NCBI RefSeq assembly: GCF_000525875.1
Contig: NZ_AODF01000001.1
Coordinates: 62,001 to 126,000 of the forward strand
DNA: 64,000 nt
Source of the DNA: Listeria floridensis FSL S10-1187
GTDB taxonomy: Bacteria; Bacillota; Bacilli; Lactobacillales; Listeriaceae
Direction: 5' to 3'
Position numbers and translations under genes: made by a program. Positions within the stretch are counted from its first letter, which is position 1. Each line of letters opens with the position of its first letter. Positions 58,698 to 64,000 of the stretch are shown in pieces. Below the pieces are notes generated by a model. It was not told the origin of the DNA. It worked only from the letters and a program-made list of their open reading frames with translations, and did no database searches.

Positions 58698-59804
58698 TTA
58701 CGCCAAGAACTCCTTGAGATTTTGTGCGAATAAATTCCCTTCAAGAACACCCGCCATATGTCCCTTATCACTTGTAATTTTAACAAGCTCTACCTTCTTA
58801 CCAATCTTCTCCATCATTTCAACCATCTCTACATTAAATACCGTCGGCTGAAGCTGATCTTGTGTGCAGGAAACAAGCATTAAATCTGCCTTGATCTTAT
58901 CAAGCGCTTCTTCCAGGCTACCATTTCCATGAGCCAAATCGTGCATCATCGTCGCTCTGCACGTATAATACCAGTGGCTCGCATCAATGCTGTCAAACGT
59001 CGCCGAAACCGCCTCATCGAGCTTACGTTCATACGAAGTCGCTTCAAACACATCCGCATAAGGGCGTTCTTCCGCGCTGTCGCGCACATACGTCTCCTCA
59101 TAAAACTTCGGTGAAAATGCTCCGGCATTCATCATCTGAATCGCCATTTTAAGCCCTTCCTTCGGTCCATTTCCCGTTTCATAATCTCCACCATTCCAAT
59201 TTGGATCGAGCGCAATTGCACGCATAGCATGTTGCAGCACACTAAATGAAGTCATCACCGGATTTTGCGGATTCGTGATCACACCGATCACCTTCTCCAT
59301 TCTTTCCGGAAATTCGACCGCCCAGTTCAACGAAATAAAGCCACCCGCCGACGCTCCCATAACCGCGTAAAGCTTTTCGATACCGAGCTGTTTGGTAATG
59401 AACTCATGCTGAATACCCGCTACATCCTTAAAAGTAAACGCTGGGAAACTTGATCCAAAAATCTTGCCCGTCTTAGGATTGATACTGCGCGGCCCAGTCG
59501 TAATCACCGTTGGGTTGTTGAACTGAACGTTCGCTAAATTATCCGTGCTGATAACAAAATACTTATCCGTATCAACAGCCTTCCCCGGCCCAATCAGCGC
59601 ATCCCAGTAACCCGGCGCGGCATCATCTTCACTATATTTACCTGCCGCATGACTTGAAGCACTAAAATAATGAGCCACTAAAATGGCATTGCTTTTATCC
59701 GCGTTCAGCGTACCATACGTTTCGTATCCAAGCGTGACAGGAATTTCTGCCCCATTTTCAAGCTTATAGTTTTCAATTTGAAACGATTTTTTTTCAACAA
59801 TCAT
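58698..59804 (-). CDS. MetX-like alpha/beta hydrolase
   Basis: 368 residues of the homoserine O-acetyltransferase-like alpha/beta-hydrolase group. The nucleophile is Ser152 in GASAGGFISLN; the acid lies in VSCTQDQLQP and the His in SDKGHMAGV. True MetX has GGSMGG and an arginine-containing substrate pocket that I do not see, so ester or thioester hydrolysis or acyl transfer on another substrate is more likely. It is the last gene of the operon, 4 nt after the permease gene. Confidence 0.75.
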   Translation of the reverse strand: MIVEKKSFQIENYKLENGAEIPVTLGYETYGTLNADKSNAILVAHYFSASSHAAGKYSEDDAAPGYWDALIGPGKAVDTDKYFVISTDNLANVQFNNPTVITTGPRSINPKTGKIFGSSFPAFTFKDVAGIQHEFITKQLGIEKLYAVMGASAGGFISLNWAVEFPERMEKVIGVITNPQNPVMTSFSVLQHAMRAIALDPNWNGGDYETGNGPKEGLKMAIQMMNAGAFSPKFYEETYVRDSAEERPYADVFEATSYERKLDEAVSATFDSIDASHWYYTCRATMMHDLAHGNGSLEEALDKIKADLMLVSCTQDQLQPTVFNVEMVEMMEKIGKKVELVKITSDKGHMAGVLEGNLFAQNLKEFLA

Positions 59805-59808
59805 GATT

Positions 59809-61011
59809 TTACGCTCCTTTTTTTCCAGTTTCTGGCATCAAAAATGACCCAATAAAGAATGACAAACTAAGAATAACCGCTAGTAAAAGTCCTGCCCTAA
59901 AGTCAGCAACGTCGATAACAATTCCGATAATATAGTAGAATACCGTTTCAAAAATATACGAGAAGGACCAGAAAACCCCCATGATAAGCGTTAGTTTTGA
60001 AGCCGTCATTCCCGGAAGTTCTTGCGGAATCGTGACAAGTGCTGTCATTGGAAGGAACATCAAGAATCCAACAAGTGCTGCCGCGATAATCGCGATAGTT
60101 CCCGATCCCGTAAGTACCATTAACAAAGCAAACAATGTCATGAAAAGACCTGAAAAACGGATAACCGGCAAGCGCTTCGGAGTTTTTTTAGCAATTCCAA
60201 TCCCAAAAACCGAACCGATAACCCCAGAAATTGCCACAACCGTTGTCAATACTTTCGGATCGACTGCTGCACTGTTTGAAATCGGAAAGATCGTTAAGAT
60301 AACAATATAAAGCGTCAAAAGTCCGGCATATGTAAATGGAAATGCATAAGAAAATTTCTCTTTTAAAGCATCCTTTAACTTGTAGCTTTCTACTTCTTCA
60401 CCCGTTCCAGATTTTTTATTTAACTCAAAATCTTCACCAAATAATAGCCACATGACAAGTAAGACTAAACTACATCCTGCAAAGAACAACATGCTGTTTT
60501 GCCAAGTCACAAGCCAGATGCTGATCGGTGTAACTACTACCATCGCAATAATACTTCCGACATTGTAAGCAGCCGCATTAATTCCGTTTACTGCTGCACG
60601 GCGGCTTGGCGAAAAGTAATTTAAAACGATCGGTCCAAAATAAACAACAAATAATGCACCGCCGAAGCCCATAATGAAGCGAGCAACAACGAAAATCCAA
60701 TATGCTGGAGCAAAGACACCGAGCAAGCTTCCGCCAACAATCAGCACCGATGCGAGCGTAATCGCTTTTTTTGGATAGAGCTTCACGAGTATTGAAGCTG
60801 CCATTAAGTTTCCGATAATCTTAGCAACCGTAATCGCGTTCGAGATAAAAGTTGCCGAAGAAAACTTAGTAATATCGAAATGCTCCATGATTTGCGGCGT
60901 TAAAGTTGTTCCGGCAATCCAGTTGACCGCAAAGAACGCGTAGCTTAAAAACATGATGGTTTCAATAATATAAGCCCTTACTGCACGTTTATTTTCCACA
61001 ACATTTTCCAT
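59809..61011 (-). CDS. MFS permease of the thiolase operon
   Basis: 400 residues, twelve predicted helices, with FIMGFGGALFVVYFGP and PSRRAAVNGINAAAYNVGS in the N-terminal half. No QacA-type drug motif is seen; it looks more like an organic-anion or nitrate/cyanate-type uptake permease. ATG directly follows the stop of the CoA-transferase gene, with GAGGTAAGG inside that gene's last codons. Context suggests import of the acid used by the operon. Confidence 0.78.
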   Translation of the reverse strand: MENVVENKRAVRAYIIETIMFLSYAFFAVNWIAGTTLTPQIMEHFDITKFSSATFISNAITVAKIIGNLMAASILVKLYPKKAITLASVLIVGGSLLGVFAPAYWIFVVARFIMGFGGALFVVYFGPIVLNYFSPSRRAAVNGINAAAYNVGSIIAMVVVTPISIWLVTWQNSMLFFAGCSLVLLVMWLLFGEDFELNKKSGTGEEVESYKLKDALKEKFSYAFPFTYAGLLTLYIVILTIFPISNSAAVDPKVLTTVVAISGVIGSVFGIGIAKKTPKRLPVIRFSGLFMTLFALLMVLTGSGTIAIIAAALVGFLMFLPMTALVTIPQELPGMTASKLTLIMGVFWSFSYIFETVFYYIIGIVIDVADFRAGLLLAVILSLSFFIGSFLMPETGKKGA

Positions 61012-62630
61012 TTACCTTACCTCACTTTTTTGTTTGTTAAAATCAAGGTTCATGCGTTCTGTTCGAAAGATTTCACTCGGCATCAGCATAAGCGATTCAG
61101 AGATTAGTGGTCGAAAAGCCATGTGTTGTAAAATATCGCGTTCAAGGTCAAGCCCCGGTGCGACTTCAATCAGCATCAGCCCTGCTTCCGTGAGCTCAAA
61201 AACCGCTCGCTCTGTCACGTAATAAACCGTTTGCTGCTCTTTTCTCGCATAGTTGCCGCTAAAGGTAATTTGTTCTACTTGATCAACGAATTTTTTGTTT
61301 TTTTACCTTCTTGTAAAATGTGAATTCGTTCTTGATCAATTTGATATTCCACCCCTTTTGCCATGAATGTCCCTGTGAAAATAATTTTTTTAGCTGTTTG
61401 TGTAATATCAATAAATCCGCCGGCACCAGCGACTTTCGGTCCAAATTTCGAGACATTGACATTCCCGAATTGATCAACCTCCGCAAGTCCTAGGAAAGCC
61501 GCATCAATTCCGCCGCCGTTATAAAAACAAAACATATCGCTTTGCTGAATAATCGCTTCGGGATAAAGCGAGCATCCAAAATCGAGATCTCCTTGCGGTG
61601 TCCCGCCGAATACACCAGGTTCAACCGTTGGAATAAAATATTTTTCCTGACCTTCTTCACTCAAAATCGAAGCCACCATTTCTGGCATTCCAATCCCGTA
61701 GTTGACGACATAATCGCTTTCACGGTCAAGAAAAGCTGCCGCCCGCCGTGCAATCACTTTACGGACAGAAAGCGGAATAAGCGGCTTCTCGCTTGCCTCA
61801 TCCATCTTTTCTCCCTCGTTCCGCGCCGTAATAAACGCCGGATTAAAACTCGTACTAAACGTTTGCTTATGATGCTCCAAGTCTTCGACCACGACCACGT
61901 AATCTACGAATACACCCGGAATACCAACCATTTTCGGATCAATCGTGCCATTTTCGACACGTTCTTTCACCTGCACAATCACCTTTCCGCCGTTATTCTT
62001 CGCCGCCATCGCCATCGAAACAGCCTCAAGAAGAAGCGGCTCATCCGCAAACGAAATATTGCCCTTCTCATCCGCACTTGTTCCCTTCAAAATCGCAATA
62101 TCTGGAAAAATCGTTTTATAGGCTAAAAGCGGCTCCTCCCCGATTTTCACTTTCTCAACCAGATTTTCCCTTGCCAATTTGTTCAACTTTCCGCCTTCTA
62201 CATCTGGGTCAACAAACGTTTCGAGTCCGATGCGCGAAAAGTGCCAAGGTCGTTTTGCTGCCGCATCACGAAAAATCTGCGACATAACCCCCTGAGGAAA
62301 ATTATACCCTTCCACCAAGTTTTGTTCTACAAGCGGTTGAAACTTAGGAACAAGTCCCCAGTGCCCGCCGATGATTCGTTTCAGAAGTCCGGGCGCCGCA
62401 TAATGATTGAGCCCTCGGTCGCACCGGTCCCCGATTCCGCCTGCATAGCTAATCGTGAGATCCCGCGGGTGCCCCGTCTTCGCAAACCGCTCTTCTACCG
62501 CAATATGAATTTCCTCCGCAACACCGCTGCCGATAAAGCCGCCGATAACAACCGAATCGCCATCTTGAATCAGCTGTGCTGCCGCATTCGCATCCAGAAA
62601 CTGCGCTTTTCCCCTTTCCTTTTGTCCCAT
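61012..62630 (-). CDS. Fused acyl-CoA:acetate/acetoacetate CoA-transferase (frameshifted)
   Basis: About 538 residues carrying both CoA-transferase halves in one chain, like YdiF and propionate CoA-transferase. The catalytic Glu is in TVEPGVFGGTPQGDLDFG near residue 335; the oxyanion region GGFIGSGVAEE is near the N-terminus. It would move CoA from acetyl-CoA (or another donor) to a short acid. Near 61296-61310 the frame breaks at adjacent A/T runs of seven and six; removing one base from each gives EGKKQKFVDQVEQITFSG and a normal C-terminus. Confidence 0.82.
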
Positions 62631-62645
62631 CTCAATTCAACCTTT

Positions 62646-63854
62646 CTATACATTTTTCACGAGCATCGCGATACCCATTCCGCCGCCAATACACAGCGCT
62701 GCGATCCCGTATTTCTTTTCCTTTTGACGCGCCATTTGATGAACCAGTGTCGTTGCAACACGTGCTCCGGATGCCCCGAGCGGATGGCCAAGCGCAATCG
62801 CGCCGCCAAGCAAGTTGGTTTTTTCTGCCAAACTGTCATAAGATACATCAAACGTGGCCGCCAGTTCTTTTAAAACGCCAATTGATTGAGCAGCAAACGC
62901 TTCATTCAGCTCAAACAAATCAATATCAGAAAGCCCCACTCCCGTTTTCTCCAAAAGCTTTTGAATCGCCGGAGCGGGCCCAAGCCCCATCACAGCCGGG
63001 TCAACACCCGCAAGCCCAAATCCGACAATTTCCACAAGCGGCTTCAAACCGTTCTCCTCCACAAATTTTTCCGAAGCGACAAGAAGAACACTTGCGCCGT
63101 CATTGATTCCCGATGCATTTCCCGCCGTCACCGTACCGCCTTCTTTAAAAGCAGGTCTGAGATGCGCCAGTTTTTCAGGAGTTGACGCCGCATTCGGATG
63201 CTCATCGACAGAAATCGTGATTTTCTTTTTGCGCGCCTTGTAACTCACAGGCACAATTTCGGTTTCAAATACTCCCGCTTCAATTGCCGCAAGCGCTTTT
63301 TGCTGCGACGCGTACGCGAACTTGTCTTGCTCTTCGCGCGAAATCTGGTATTTGTCAGCAATATTTTCCGCCGTAATTCCCATATGATAGCCACCGAGCC
63401 CGTCCGTAAGTCCATCCAAAAGCAGCGTGTCCGTAATGCGCGCATCACCTAGCCCAAGCCCCGCTCGGCTCTTAAAGTTCGGCAAAATTTGCGCAGCCTG
63501 ACTCATTGATTCTACTCCGCCAGTAAGAATGGCTTCCGCTTCACCCAGACGAATTTCATTGTAGGCCTGTTCGACCGTCTTTAAGCCGCTGCCGCATAAA
63601 ATGTTGACCAAATAGGCTATTTTCGTATCCGGAAGCCCCGCCTTAAGACTCACCTGCCGCGCAATATTTTGACCGTGACCAGCCGCAAGCACATTTCCGA
63701 GCACGAGCTGATCAATCTTTTCCGCCGCCAGATTTTGATTTTGAAGTACAGCTTCCACAACCGGAACCGTCAAATCAACCGGGTTGACCGCTGCGAGCCC
63801 GCCTAAAAACTTTCCTACCGCCGTTCGTTTTGCATCTACAATATATACTTTCAT
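62646..63854 (-). CDS. Acetyl-CoA acetyltransferase (thiolase)
   Basis: 402 residues. A biosynthetic/degradative type II thiolase that splits acetoacetyl-CoA into two acetyl-CoA. Nucleophile Cys87 in NILCGSGLKT, the His in GHPLGASGARV and the second Cys in ALCIGGGMG are all present. AGGAGG precedes the ATG. It lies 11 nt after the SDR gene and 15 nt before the CoA-transferase gene. Confidence 0.93.
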   Translation of the reverse strand: MKVYIVDAKRTAVGKFLGGLAAVNPVDLTVPVVEAVLQNQNLAAEKIDQLVLGNVLAAGHGQNIARQVSLKAGLPDTKIAYLVNILCGSGLKTVEQAYNEIRLGEAEAILTGGVESMSQAAQILPNFKSRAGLGLGDARITDTLLLDGLTDGLGGYHMGITAENIADKYQISREEQDKFAYASQQKALAAIEAGVFETEIVPVSYKARKKKITISVDEHPNAASTPEKLAHLRPAFKEGGTVTAGNASGINDGASVLLVASEKFVEENGLKPLVEIVGFGLAGVDPAVMGLGPAPAIQKLLEKTGVGLSDIDLFELNEAFAAQSIGVLKELAATFDVSYDSLAEKTNLLGGAIALGHPLGASGARVATTLVHQMARQKEKKYGIAALCIGGGMGIAMLVKNV

Positions 63855-63865
63855 CGGTCTCCTCC

Positions 63866-64000
<135 letters not shown>

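Noticed and set aside
61542-63185. Several plus-strand open frames opposite the CoA-transferase and thiolase genes
   Set aside because: Antisense shadows in a region where the minus-strand genes carry complete active-site motifs.

Overview
The window looks like a chromosomal segment of a low-GC Firmicute, most probably a Listeriaceae (Listeria sensu lato) genome. The pointers are the glycine-betaine operon gbuABC, a bioY next to a Crp/Fnr-type (PrfA-like) regulator, a pepC / DUF523 / psuG / psuK neighbourhood, an RsbR paralogue, a WxL surface protein, a BceAB-type exporter and a MalEFG / LacI / GH65 maltose cluster. This is recognition from protein sequence and gene order only; no database was searched. 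I saw no rRNA, tRNA, CRISPR, insertion sequence or prophage.

Layout. 0-4 kb: tail of a membrane protein, a GNAT, bioY behind a BirA-type operator, a Crp/Fnr regulator, pepC. 4-7 kb: DUF523 protein and the pseudouridine catabolic pair psuG/psuK with two operator-like palindromes. 7-10 kb: gbuABC. 10-14 kb: SDR and divergent TetR regulator, rsuA, small proteins, an Asp2/XcbB-like hydrolase-fold protein. 14-21 kb: a lipoprotein, a heterodimeric ABC exporter, a BceAB-type transporter. 21-29 kb: VOC protein, unknown protein, MFS/amidohydrolase pair, RsbR paralogue, two GNATs, Crp-like regulator, an Fpg/Nei-like protein behind a structured leader, DUF805 protein. 29-37 kb: WxL protein, pflB, HNH protein, DHA2 transporter, Rgg regulator plus CPBP protease. 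37-40 kb: GbpC/antigen-I/II-like surface adhesin and adjacent sortase. 40-50 kb: malEFG, LacI regulator, two GH65 phosphorylases and beta-phosphoglucomutase in one orientation behind a promoter with three copies of one 12-bp palindrome. 50-56 kb: AMP-binding enzyme, then tagD, a GT4-TagF fusion and a second Asp2/XcbB-like protein (teichoic-acid-type surface polymer). 57-64 kb: GNAT, LysR, and a tight operon of SDR, thiolase, CoA-transferase, MFS permease and MetX-like hydrolase, suggesting use of 3-hydroxybutyrate/acetoacetate-type acids.

The mal cluster would import maltose or maltodextrin (MalEFG, ATPase elsewhere), split disaccharide by phosphorolysis (GH65) and send beta-glucose-1-phosphate to glucose-6-phosphate (PgmB). 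In the 57-64 kb operon the permease would import a short acid or ester, the hydrolase could release it, and CoA-transferase, SDR and thiolase would take it to acetyl-CoA.

A striking feature is the number of genes broken by a 1-nt indel in an A/T homopolymer: psuG, gbuB, rsuA (twice), an ABC exporter, the 21.4 kb gene, fpg-like, DUF805, DHA2 permease, sortase, the first GH65, the AMP-binding enzyme, LysR and CoA-transferase (twice). In nearly all cases removing one base from the run restores a full-length family member. I treat these as single genes and regard sequence error as the most likely cause, with true mutation or transcriptional slippage as alternatives.
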